From the NCBI GenBank assembly GCA_900769955.1, contig CAAGIP010000013.1, positions 1 through 7,548 on the forward strand: a stretch of DNA of 7,548 nt, given 5' to 3'. Position 1 is the stretch's first letter. Every line of letters begins with the position of its first letter. The position numbers were made by a program, and so were the translations under genes. Below the pieces are notes generated by a model. That model worked only from the letters and a program-made list of their open reading frames with translations. It was not told the DNA's origin and made no database searches. Below are positions 1 through 6,289 of the stretch, piece by piece. The DNA is from Spirochaetia bacterium (GTDB lineage Bacteria > Spirochaetota > Spirochaetia > Sphaerochaetales > Sphaerochaetaceae).

Positions 1-143
1 AATGACGGGATATGGTCCTTACCTTTACTGAATACATATTCCGAAACATGGTTACAGGCATCACGGTAGGCTTCCGCCATCTTAATGAGCGGAGCCTTAT
101 CCTCAATGTATATTCTGTACTGAGCCGTGACTGTCTGCTTCAT
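1..143 (-). CDS. TnpB-like RNA-guided nuclease / IS200-IS605 family OrfB, N-terminal 47 codons (runs off the left edge)
   Basis: The minus strand opens with ATG AAG CAG ACA at 143 and stays open to the window edge. The product starts MKQTVTAQYRIYIEDK and continues with AEAYRDACNHVSEYVF around residues 23-38. A short beta strand followed by a helix with an 'AYxxACNxxSE' pattern is the usual start of one TnpB/OrfB subfamily, whose full members are about 370-450 residues. The RuvC domain, zinc ribbon and omegaRNA would lie outside the window, so activity cannot be judged. TnpB proteins are RNA-guided DNA nucleases that help IS200/IS605 elements persist. No tnpA (Y1 transposase) is visible upstream, which suggests an IS1341-type element carrying tnpB only. 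There is no Shine-Dalgarno sequence, and a promoter -10 sits only 6 bases before the ATG. Family call is fairly secure; start codon reasonably so. Confidence 0.72.
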   Translation of the reverse strand, partial: MKQTVTAQYRIYIEDKAPLIKMAEAYRDACNHVSEYVFSKGKDHIPS

Positions 144-149
144 AATATC

Positions 150-158
150 ATTATACCA
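150..158 (-). promoter_or_regulatory. Extended -10 promoter (TGGTATAAT) of the left tnpB
   Basis: Read on the minus strand this is TGGTATAAT, a perfect extended -10 (TGnTATAAT). No good -35 is present at 16-18 bp, as is common for extended -10 promoters. Transcription would start about at the tnpB ATG (143), giving a leaderless or nearly leaderless mRNA, in line with the missing Shine-Dalgarno sequence. The surrounding DNA is AT-rich, so chance occurrence is possible. Confidence 0.5.
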
Positions 159-200
159 TACATTCAGAGTAATTTGTTACATAATAATACTTTTTCATAA

Positions 201-273
201 TTTCATTATCGGCTCCTCCCCGTGGTAGGGCCGAGGGGTTTCCGCCGAATTGAAAAGAAGTTCTACTATGAAG
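201..273 (+). repeat. 73-bp direct repeat, copy A, with predicted pseudoknot (candidate element end / omegaRNA-like tail)
   Basis: It begins TTTCATTATCGGCTC and ends CTATGAAG, and matches copy B at 398-470 over the same length with about a dozen differences. The left half folds into a hairpin: CGGCTC (210-215) pairs with GGGCCG (228-233), including one G-U pair. The loop holds CCCC (218-221), which can pair with GGGG (235-238) immediately 3' of the stem, forming an H-type pseudoknot. The right half is A-rich and ends AGTTCTACTATGAAG. The repeat lies just upstream of the left tnpB, and copy B abuts a truncated gene, so an IS-derived terminal structure is the best explanation. RNA function and orientation are inferred. 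Shown on plus because the pseudoknot reads 5' to 3' there. Confidence 0.6.
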
Positions 274-313
274 TGGGTTTATGTTTCTGAGAAAAATTCT
301 TGTTTCCCTTTTC

Positions 314-343
314 TTGACTTTCATTCCTGATTTTGGAAATAAT
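314..343 (+). promoter_or_regulatory. Sigma-A-like promoter between the two repeats
   Basis: TTGACT (314-319) is 5/6 to the -35 consensus. AATAAT (338-343) is 5/6 to the -10, with an 18-bp spacer. The predicted start is near 350, only a few bases before the hairpin of a strong terminator, so the default product would be an RNA of about 50 nt. Read-through would transcribe repeat copy B and the broken gene after it. The arrangement is seen directly; its activity is inferred. Confidence 0.5.
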
Positions 344-354
344 CATGAGTGAAC

Positions 355-400
355 GAGTAGCAGGAAGTGCGTAAGTCCGGTTCCTGCTGCCCGTTTTTTT
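355..400 (+). terminator. Intrinsic terminator between the two repeats
   Basis: AGCAGGAA (359-366) pairs perfectly with TTCCTGCT (381-388) around a 14-nt loop. The stem extends by a G-U and a G-C pair at its base and is followed by a run of seven T (394-400). This is a textbook rho-independent terminator for plus-strand transcription. The T run merges into the first bases of repeat copy B. It may end the short RNA from the promoter at 314-343 or act as an attenuator for what follows. Confidence 0.75.
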
Positions 401-470
401 CATTATCGGCTCATCCCCGTGGCAGAGCCGAGGGGTTTTGTGCCGACTAAAAAAGAGTTTCACTATGAAG
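398..470 (+). repeat. 73-bp direct repeat, copy B, with predicted pseudoknot; its end coincides with the break of a gene
   Basis: This is the second copy of the 201-273 repeat, 197 bp downstream in the same orientation. The stem CGGCTC (407-412) / GAGCCG (425-430) is perfect here. The U-A pair in this copy corresponds to U-G in copy A, so the stem survives the substitution. The loop CCCC (415-418) can again pair with GGGG (432-435). It ends GTTTCACTATGAAG at 470, and regulator homology in the next feature starts at about 471. That is the junction expected if this is the terminus of an inserted element. If it is an omegaRNA 3' end, the adjoining guide would read into that gene fragment. Confidence 0.6.
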
Positions 471-929
471 CTGACCGAAGGATGGGGATGCGGACTTTCC
501 TATATCGTTCATGACACGGCTGAATATGGGCTGAAACCACCTGAGTTTATGGAAAGTGCCAATATGTTCAGGATCAGCGTATTCCGGAAGGGTATTTCTG
601 CCAGCTCAGAAAACAGATCTGTTTACTCCGACTACAGCATCGGAGTAAAGTCGGAAAAACAAGGTAACAGCGTCGGAGAAACATCCAGGAACTGGGAAAT
701 ATCCAACGCCAGGGATGATATTAACAGAACTCAGTCCCTGATCCTTTCGTTTATCTCTGAAAACCGGTATGTGACGATCAGTGAGCTTTCCTCAAAACTT
801 GGGATCAGCACGAGGAGCATCGAACGGAATATTCAGGTTCTTAAACGGAAAGGAATACTCTCTCGTATGGGAGCTGATAAGGGAGGATGGTGGGCCATCT
901 CTTCCCATTCCCCCTGTATTTCCACGTAG
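465..929 (+). pseudogene. C-terminal fragment of an AlbA_2/HATPase_c_4 ATP-binding regulator with winged-helix domain
   Basis: From ATG 465 the frame gives 154 residues. The first 40 include EGWGCGLSYI, YGLKPPEF and FRISVFRK, matching the end of the HATPase_c_4 domain in AlbA_2 proteins (usual pattern GTGI..., GLPxPEF, FFRVxxxR). A polar linker follows, then a winged helix around residues 88-148 with TISELSSKLGIS, TRSIERNIQVLKRKGIL and a final GGWWAI. Intact relatives have about 450-500 residues, so about the first 330 are missing: the whole AlbA_2 domain and most of the ATPase domain. The break coincides with repeat copy B, pointing to loss by element insertion or deletion. MKLT may be contributed by the repeat end, and no good ribosome binding site is seen. 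It is paralogous to the intact gene at 1133-2596, which faces it tail to tail. A small stand-alone HTH protein could still be made, but I regard it as a remnant. Confidence 0.72.
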
Positions 930-1071
930 ACATCCCTGCCCAGGACCTGAAGAGTCCTTTGAAGCATGCATCATCGAAGCCACATATTTCCGCTACATCC
1001 TGAATCCGGATATCGGTTCCATTGAGGAGGTATGCGGCATCATGTCTCCCATGCCTGGTTATCGGGGTCCC
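913..1071 (-). pseudogene. AraC/XylS-family DNA-binding domain remnant
   Basis: In one minus-strand frame the translation reads AAYLLNGTDIRIQDVAEICGF, then DDACFKGLFRSWAGMSTWKYR. This follows the second helix-turn-helix of AraC-family regulators (AxxLLxxTdxxIxeIAxxCGFxdxxyFxrxFKxxxGxsPxxYR). The helix pair, the CGF and the closing G-M-S-x-x-x-Y-R are all recognisable. One residue is missing after CGF where SYF normally stands. The first HTH and the whole N-terminal ligand-binding domain are absent. The frame continues at both ends with unrelated sequence, and its far end overlaps the regulator fragment on the other strand. It is therefore a decayed piece rather than a gene. What it regulated cannot be told. 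Confidence 0.62.
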
Positions 1072-1101
1072 CATTTTCTGACTGAAAACTGCGGAAAGAA
1101 C

Positions 1102-1133
1102 AATTGAAAAGGCACAGTCCCGTTTTTTCAATT
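1102..1133. terminator. A/T-rich inverted repeat, possible bidirectional terminator
   Basis: AATTGAAAA (1102-1110) and TTTTCAATT (1125-1133) are perfect 9-bp inverted repeats around a GC-richer 14-base centre (GGCACAGTCCCGTT), with a run of six T on the plus strand. It lies exactly at the stop codon of the 487-aa gene and between convergent genes, so a weak two-way terminator is reasonable. The stem is AT-rich, unlike a classical terminator, and it could equally be a dispersed intergenic repeat. Confidence 0.35.
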
Positions 1134-2596
1134 CAATGAGAATCATCAAGGATGATCCATCGTCCTTTTGTCCTTGAACCTTCCCTTCTGATCATTTCAT
1201 TTTTCCGCATCAGGTTCAGGTCACGTTCTATGGTCCTTGAAGATGTACTTAGGATGAGAGCAATTTTTTCAGCTGTCAGGTAAGGATCATTACCGAGCAG
1301 GGTCAGTATTTCTGCCCTGCGGCTGACAGTGTCTTCCTTCTGTGAAACGTTTGACAGCGCCTTTCCGACATCCTTTCCGACATCCTTTCCGACATCCTTT
1401 CCGACACATCTCCCGGCGTTTTCTTTCACTTCACTCCCGGTATCGGAATAAGTGCTTAATGCAGATATGTTATTTGCCTTTCTGACGTATTCTTCAGAGG
1501 GCTTCAGGGAAAGTGATATGCTCTTGGGAAACACACTGAACTCAGGCAGGGGATTTCCATCATTCATGCATGCCTTGATCATCTTGGGAATTCCTGTTCC
1601 GAATTTCTCAACAAAACCCGCATATCTGAAGCAGTTTGATATGAGCGGATTTATGTGAAGTGAATCATGATGCTCAATGGTCCAGTCAGGAGGAAGCACT
1701 GCCCTGTTGTTAATCTCGAGCTTCATGTCAAATACCTTTATCGTAATTGGCTGGCCGGAAGACCAGTCATTGTGCATGATTGCATTGAAAACAGCCTCCC
1801 GGATGACTATGTCGGGATAAGGCTGTGTCTCACGGCGAGTTGTGCTGCCGTACGAAATGAGCTTGTATCTGTATTTGGTATTGAATGCTTCGATTATTTT
1901 CATGCCAAGCGTTATGAGAGATCCTTTTATCTCATCCTGATAGAGGATCTCAGCCTCATCGGCAAATCTTCCGATCTGGCAATATGCACCCGGGAATACA
2001 GCATATGGTCTGGGATGGAACAGCAGGATGGCTGCTCTTGTCAGCTTGCCATCTACCAGTAGCTGAAGCTCATTCAGGATGGATTGTCTGCCTGAAAGGT
2101 TAATACCGGAAAGTATGTTTGTTTTGACAGCCTCAGCTCTGAATGTTTCAAAACTTACTTCGTCGAGATCTTCGACGGTGATGCCATCAACAGGGTATGC
2201 ATCCCAGGAAAGACTGCCCCTGCTGACTGCGGACTGTCTGAACATCTCTCCCTTCATGATCTGAAGTGTCGTACCGATTTTGATGTACGGCACACCTTTA
2301 TATTCAAGAACAACCCTGCTTTTCGGTACGACTATCTCAATATATTTTTTATCCTCATTCCTTCTCAGAAACACCCTGACATCGTACATTCCGAATGCAC
2401 TGACTATTGCATTCGGAATATCTTCCATGAGCTGTTTACTGTTCTGAAGGCCAATGACTTCACCATCATCCCTGACTCCGATAAACATTCTTCCGCCGTC
2501 AGCATTTGCAAGCCCGCAGACCCATTTCAGCATTTCAGTGCTGTTCCAGGACTGCTTGAATTCAATTCCATGATCTTCTTCGTCAGCTATCCGCAT
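1133..2596 (-). CDS. AlbA_2 (Schlafen-like) / HATPase_c_4 ATP-binding protein with C-terminal winged helix
   Basis: 487 residues. Residues about 9-120 form an AlbA_2 domain: HGIEFKQSW, LKWVCGLANADGGRMFIGV with DDGEVIGL, and VPYIKIG. Residues about 265-360 form the HATPase_c_4 part: REAVFNAIMHNDW, KVFDMKLEI, NPLISNCFRYAGFVEKFGTGI and PLPEF. The usual N-P-G-G-L-P is replaced by NNRAVLP, so ATP binding may be altered. Residues 398-412 are a repeated VGKD linker. Residues about 425-482 are a winged helix (LTAEKIALILSTSSRTIERDLNLMRK, ending KGRWIIL). Family members are usually annotated as putative transcriptional regulators or 'divergent AAA'; their biochemical role is poorly known and often accessory-genome linked. 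The start is fixed by AAGGAAGG six bases before ATG. It lies 96 bp downstream of the SNF2 gene on the same strand with its own promoter. Domain calls are firm; function is not. Confidence 0.85.
   Translation of the reverse strand: MRIADEEDHGIEFKQSWNSTEMLKWVCGLANADGGRMFIGVRDDGEVIGLQNSKQLMEDIPNAIVSAFGMYDVRVFLRRNEDKKYIEIVVPKSRVVLEYKGVPYIKIGTTLQIMKGEMFRQSAVSRGSLSWDAYPVDGITVEDLDEVSFETFRAEAVKTNILSGINLSGRQSILNELQLLVDGKLTRAAILLFHPRPYAVFPGAYCQIGRFADEAEILYQDEIKGSLITLGMKIIEAFNTKYRYKLISYGSTTRRETQPYPDIVIREAVFNAIMHNDWSSGQPITIKVFDMKLEINNRAVLPPDWTIEHHDSLHINPLISNCFRYAGFVEKFGTGIPKMIKACMNDGNPLPEFSVFPKSISLSLKPSEEYVRKANNISALSTYSDTGSEVKENAGRCVGKDVGKDVGKDVGKALSNVSQKEDTVSRRAEILTLLGNDPYLTAEKIALILSTSSRTIERDLNLMRKNEMIRREGSRTKGRWIILDDSH
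1361..1408 (-). repeat. 12-bp in-frame tandem repeat (three perfect units and one variant) coding for a (VGKD)n linker
   Basis: On the plus strand the unit CTTTCCGACATC occurs perfectly at 1361-1372, 1373-1384 and 1385-1396, with a variant at 1397-1408. The unit is a multiple of 3, so gain or loss of copies changes linker length without shifting the frame. It joins the ATPase-like part to the winged helix of the 487-aa protein. Identical DNA units suggest recent slippage rather than old protein conservation. Confidence 0.9.
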
Positions 2597-2602
2597 GGTA
2601 TA

Positions 2603-2610
2603 CCTTCCTT
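2603..2610 (-). promoter_or_regulatory. Shine-Dalgarno sequence of the 487-aa gene
   Basis: Read on the minus strand this is AAGGAAGG, six bases upstream of the ATG at 2596. It decides the start codon and is the clearest ribosome binding site in the window. Confidence 0.8.
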
Positions 2611-2626
2611 ATGTCAGTCTTCCTTA

Positions 2627-2632
2627 ATTATA
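2627..2632 (-). promoter_or_regulatory. -10 element (TATAAT) of the 487-aa gene
   Basis: A perfect TATAAT on the minus strand places transcription start near 2620, giving a leader of about 24 nt that contains the Shine-Dalgarno sequence. No convincing -35 stands 16-18 bp upstream, so an activator or a weak promoter is possible. It lies between the SNF2 stop and this gene, implying transcription independent of SNF2. Confidence 0.5.
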
Positions 2633-2692
2633 CAGGACTGAAACAACCAGGAAAAGGAAAGTTGTGTTCAGTTTTTTTCTGCAGGAAAATTG

Positions 2693-5600
2693 TCAGGACA
2701 GCATCTCCAGCAGATCCTCACGGGTTAATGATGATAGTCCTGTCGTTTCACCTGAGAGCACTTCATCGGCAAGATCCTTCTTGCGTTCCTGCATCTTTAT
2801 GATCTTCTCCTCGATCGTGTTCTTCGCGATCATGGAGTACACGGTGACAACCTTAGTCTGACCTATCCTGTGTGCCCTGTCAGTTGCCTGATCCTGCACG
2901 GCAGCATTCCACCAGGGATCATAGTGGATGACCACATCGGCACCTGTGAGGTTAAGTCCGGTACCTCCCGCACGAAGGGAAATCAGAAAGACGGGAATGG
3001 TACCGTTATTGAAGCTTTCCACGAGTCTGAGTCTCTCTGACTTCGGGGTTTCACCCGTGATCACATAGTACCTTATGTTCTTCTTATCAAGCTGAGTCGC
3101 AATAACCGAGAGCATCGAGGTGAACTGACTGAACAGCAGCATCCTGTGTCCTTCATCAATGGCCCTTTCCACAAGATCAATTGTCGAGTCAAGTTTGCCT
3201 GAGCCTTCCTTATAGTCTGCAAAGACAAGCGATGGATCACAGCAGAGCTGTCTGAGTCTCGTGAGCTCTGAGAGTATCTGGAGCTTATTGGTTTTAAAGG
3301 ACTGCTCATCTGTTTCCTCCACTTCCTTTCTCACAAGCAGGACCTTTGCGTCATAAAGCTTTCTCTGACCGTCCGTCATCTCAGAGTAGCTTACTTCCTC
3401 AAGCTTCTCAGGAAGGTCACGGAGGACATCAGCCTTCAGACGGCGGAGTATGAACGGGGATACCATGCCCTTCAGCTTTCCTGATGCCTTTGCATCACTC
3501 TTCTTCATGACGGGAAGCTCGATCTCACGGCGGAATCTCTCGTAGTTGTACAGAAAGCCCGGCATGAGGAAGTCAAAGATCGACCATAGTTCGGAGAGCC
3601 TGTTCTCTATCGGGGTTCCCGTGAGCGCGAAGCGGACCTTTGCATTAAGGATTCTCACCGTCTTCGAAGCACCTGTCCCCTGGTTCTTCACATACTGTGC
3701 CTCATCGATGATGAGGATGTGGAAGCTTTTGTCCTTGTATGAGGTTATGTCACGCTTCAGCAGATCATATGAAGTGATTGCAACATCATAGTCCCTGATC
3801 GAAGCGATAAGGTTCTTTCTTTCATCAGGGGTTCCCGCGATTACACAGCAGGAAAGCCCGGGAGCGAACTTTTGAAGCTCCGCTTCCCAGTTGTAGACAA
3901 GGGATGCCGGACACACTACAAGGTTTGTCCCCTCCTCTCCGCTCTGCTTAAGGGAGAGCATGAGCGAGATGACCTGGAGTGTTTTTCCCAGTCCCATCTC
4001 GTCAGCCAGTATACCTCCAAACCTGTAGTCGTACAGGGTCTTAAGCCACCTGAAGCCATCCTTCTGGTAGGGTCTCATCAAAGCTGACAGCAAAGACGGT
4101 ACTTCCTCATCCGATTCCCTGAATCCCGTGAAGTCCCTGACCATCTTCCTGAAGGTGCTGTCACGGTCCGTGACGATGTCCTTTCTGCCTTCAAGCAGCT
4201 GATCGATAAAGAGTGCCCTGTAGCCTCCGAATTCCGCATGCCCTGATATAATCTGCTCATCAGTAAGATTAAGTGAGTCTGCAACCTCGGCAAAGTCACC
4301 AAAGGCATTGTCTGAAAGGTCGATGAACGAACCGTCCTTCAGACGGTGATAGCGCTTTTTCAGACGGTATGAGGCAAGCAGTTCAAGAAGCTCCTTTCCG
4401 CTCATATCCTTTGTCTCAATGTCCAGCTCCAGCAGGTCATTCTCAAAGGAAACATTTGCATTGATGACGGAAGGCTTTCTCACATTGATGTTCTTCAGGG
4501 TATCGGAAACATTCACTTCCCCTAATCCCATCAGCACGGGAATGCCGTCCCTGACGATTGTATACAGCTGGTCAGGATTGCCCTTAGCAGTTGACCAGAG
4601 CTCACCTGAAGCAGAAGGAAAGAGTGCATTCAGCTGGCTTCTGATCCATTTGGCATCGGTATGCTCACTGTCTCTGGCCAGGTCATTCGCAATAAGCATG
4701 GTGTCCTTCCCTTCAAGCACCATGTGAGCCTCACATGTTATGACATCATCACATGAGTCGAGGAAGAAAGCAAACGAAGGAACAAGGGCTGCCCATTTGC
4801 GGCTGCCGGTGAAGAGTGATCTCCTCACGTCCCCATACTGCTCCAGCAAGGGAAGCACGCTGTTGTAGAATTCCGCAAGACGGCCTTTGCCGAAGGTATA
4901 AGTTTTAGTATAGGGCTCGCGCTCAGGACATATATCATAAAGCGGTCCGAGCTCCTTCAGGTTCATCCGGACTATACTGTTATCCCGGACCAGATATCCA
5001 TACTCTTTAGAGGCACCTCTTTCAGGAAAGGTGATTTTTACCGTGATCCGGTTTTCACTGCCATTGTGCTTTGTGACTTTGATGTCATATACAAGCCTTG
5101 CAGGACCGGTCGAGGCCTCCATAACCTCACCATTCTCATTGAGGACTTCAGTTCCGTCACATAGCAGGTACAGGGAATCGAGGTATCCCTGTGTTATCCT
5201 CACGGTCTTTTTTACGGAATATCCCAGCGTGGAAATAAAGTTCATCACCATCCGGCCCCTATCGGTAAGGGTATCTGCAGAGAAATCAATGATTGAATTT
5301 CTTCCCAGCTTCATCTCCATTCCGTTTTTGTATTTAAATACAAGCCCCGGTATGTCACTGACCACATACTGCTTGCTGATCCCGATTGTGAATGACAGGA
5401 TTCTGTCCTTGGAACTGTAAGTCGGTATGATATCAGCAACCTGTCCATCCTTATGGATTTCACGCTTTCCTGTGAAATCGGGGCGGAAAATCTTCCTGCA
5501 TCCGGCAACATAAGACATGAGGCGGCTTGCATTGTCATCAGTGGCATCCCCTGGATCGTTTTCCCAGATGTATCTTGCGGTAAGCAGACAGAGTACGAGT

Positions 5601-6289
5601 TTATGAATACACGGTGTTGCAGAGTATTTTTCCGGCCTGTAGTAGATCCATCCGTAGTTGCGGCTTTGCTCATAATTGCTGGAAATGCATACCGATCTGT
5701 CATTAGCGTCCGAACATTTTATAAACGTTATGCAATCATCACTCACTTTGGCACGCACAAGGATGTCCGCATTACCGTCACTGACTATGCATGAGCTGGT
5801 AATATCATTCCATGAGGTTCCTGAGCCTGCAAAACTGAAGTCGAAATCACGGACACAGCCACTGTCGATAAGCTCCTCGGCAGCTTTCACCATTTTTTCG
5901 GTAACCTTAAGGTTTTTCGAGAATATCTTCTTTGTATCAAAAAAACAGCCCGCTCCTTCCTTCGATGAAAAGGGATCCGCCGCGGGAGAAGAGAGCTCTT
6001 CCTCACTCCAAACCCTTGTGCCTGAATACGCGAAGAACTCCGGATCCTTTTTTTCTATCGCTTTGCACAGAGCAGCAATGTGTTCACAGAAATATCCCCG
6101 GCATGAAACCTCACATGGACACACACTTCCATTGCCAAAGTCTTCGATATCAACACTTACATGATATATACGGTCTGCATGAACATCACCTGCGTATTCG
6201 CTCTGGGATAACTTTCGCAGCCCCGTTACGGTATAACTATCTATCTCATCAAGAATTTCTTCTGAAAAAAACGTCTTCCATTCGACCAT
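2693..6289 (-). CDS. SWI2/SNF2-family DNA-dependent ATPase with N-terminal SWIM zinc finger
   Basis: 1198 residues from the chosen start. A SWIM finger (CxCx(8)CxH) lies at C57, C59, C68 and H70. A long middle part (about 150-640) matches the position of the bacterial SNF2-associated domain. The C-terminal ~480 residues are a complete SNF2 motor: DEMGLGKT at 763-770 (Walker A lysine 769), CPASLVYNWEAEL, the DEAQ box at 862-865, LTGTPIENRLSELWSI, LLFSQFTSML, GGTGLNLTGADVVIHYDPWWN, and QATDRAHRIGQ with R1138 and R1141. All catalytic motifs look intact. Such proteins translocate on double-stranded DNA and remodel protein-DNA complexes; RapA/HepA is the best-known bacterial member, but the cellular task of the SWIM group is unclear. 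The start at 6289 (MVEWKTFFSEEIL) fits the family N-terminus. An in-frame ATG at 6343 would add 18 hydrophobic residues unlike the family. No clear Shine-Dalgarno precedes either. No partner gene indicates a dedicated system. Confidence 0.93.
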   Translation of the reverse strand: MVEWKTFFSEEILDEIDSYTVTGLRKLSQSEYAGDVHADRIYHVSVDIEDFGNGSVCPCEVSCRGYFCEHIAALCKAIEKKDPEFFAYSGTRVWSEEELSSPAADPFSSKEGAGCFFDTKKIFSKNLKVTEKMVKAAEELIDSGCVRDFDFSFAGSGTSWNDITSSCIVSDGNADILVRAKVSDDCITFIKCSDANDRSVCISSNYEQSRNYGWIYYRPEKYSATPCIHKLVLCLLTARYIWENDPGDATDDNASRLMSYVAGCRKIFRPDFTGKREIHKDGQVADIIPTYSSKDRILSFTIGISKQYVVSDIPGLVFKYKNGMEMKLGRNSIIDFSADTLTDRGRMVMNFISTLGYSVKKTVRITQGYLDSLYLLCDGTEVLNENGEVMEASTGPARLVYDIKVTKHNGSENRITVKITFPERGASKEYGYLVRDNSIVRMNLKELGPLYDICPEREPYTKTYTFGKGRLAEFYNSVLPLLEQYGDVRRSLFTGSRKWAALVPSFAFFLDSCDDVITCEAHMVLEGKDTMLIANDLARDSEHTDAKWIRSQLNALFPSASGELWSTAKGNPDQLYTIVRDGIPVLMGLGEVNVSDTLKNINVRKPSVINANVSFENDLLELDIETKDMSGKELLELLASYRLKKRYHRLKDGSFIDLSDNAFGDFAEVADSLNLTDEQIISGHAEFGGYRALFIDQLLEGRKDIVTDRDSTFRKMVRDFTGFRESDEEVPSLLSALMRPYQKDGFRWLKTLYDYRFGGILADEMGLGKTLQVISLMLSLKQSGEEGTNLVVCPASLVYNWEAELQKFAPGLSCCVIAGTPDERKNLIASIRDYDVAITSYDLLKRDITSYKDKSFHILIIDEAQYVKNQGTGASKTVRILNAKVRFALTGTPIENRLSELWSIFDFLMPGFLYNYERFRREIELPVMKKSDAKASGKLKGMVSPFILRRLKADVLRDLPEKLEEVSYSEMTDGQRKLYDAKVLLVRKEVEETDEQSFKTNKLQILSELTRLRQLCCDPSLVFADYKEGSGKLDSTIDLVERAIDEGHRMLLFSQFTSMLSVIATQLDKKNIRYYVITGETPKSERLRLVESFNNGTIPVFLISLRAGGTGLNLTGADVVIHYDPWWNAAVQDQATDRAHRIGQTKVVTVYSMIAKNTIEEKIIKMQERKKDLADEVLSGETTGLSSLTREDLLEMLS

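Noticed and set aside
12..200. Plus-strand ORF over the left tnpB start
   Set aside because: Antisense shadow of the tnpB N-terminus and its AT-rich upstream region.
201..240. Pseudoknot as a preQ1 or fluoride riboswitch
   Set aside because: H-type topology is shared, but the conserved bases of those riboswitches are absent and no matching metabolic gene follows.
261..269. AGTTCTACT shared by repeat A and the right tnpB end hairpin as proof that both belong to one element family
   Set aside because: A 9-base match in AT-moderate sequence is too short, and the surrounding structures differ.
266..463. Minus-strand 65-codon ORF
   Set aside because: It spans the terminator hairpin and repeat B, resembles no protein family and has no ribosome binding site.
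201..470. Two repeats separated by 124 bp taken as a CRISPR array
   Set aside because: Only two copies, each 73 bp and imperfect, with a long spacer holding a promoter and terminator; no cas gene nearby.
1133..6289. SNF2 plus AlbA_2 protein as a DISARM-like or other defence operon
   Set aside because: There is no methylase, nuclease, DUF1998 or phospholipase partner; the second gene has its own promoter and the spacing is 96 bp. TnpB elements nearby do not by themselves indicate defence.
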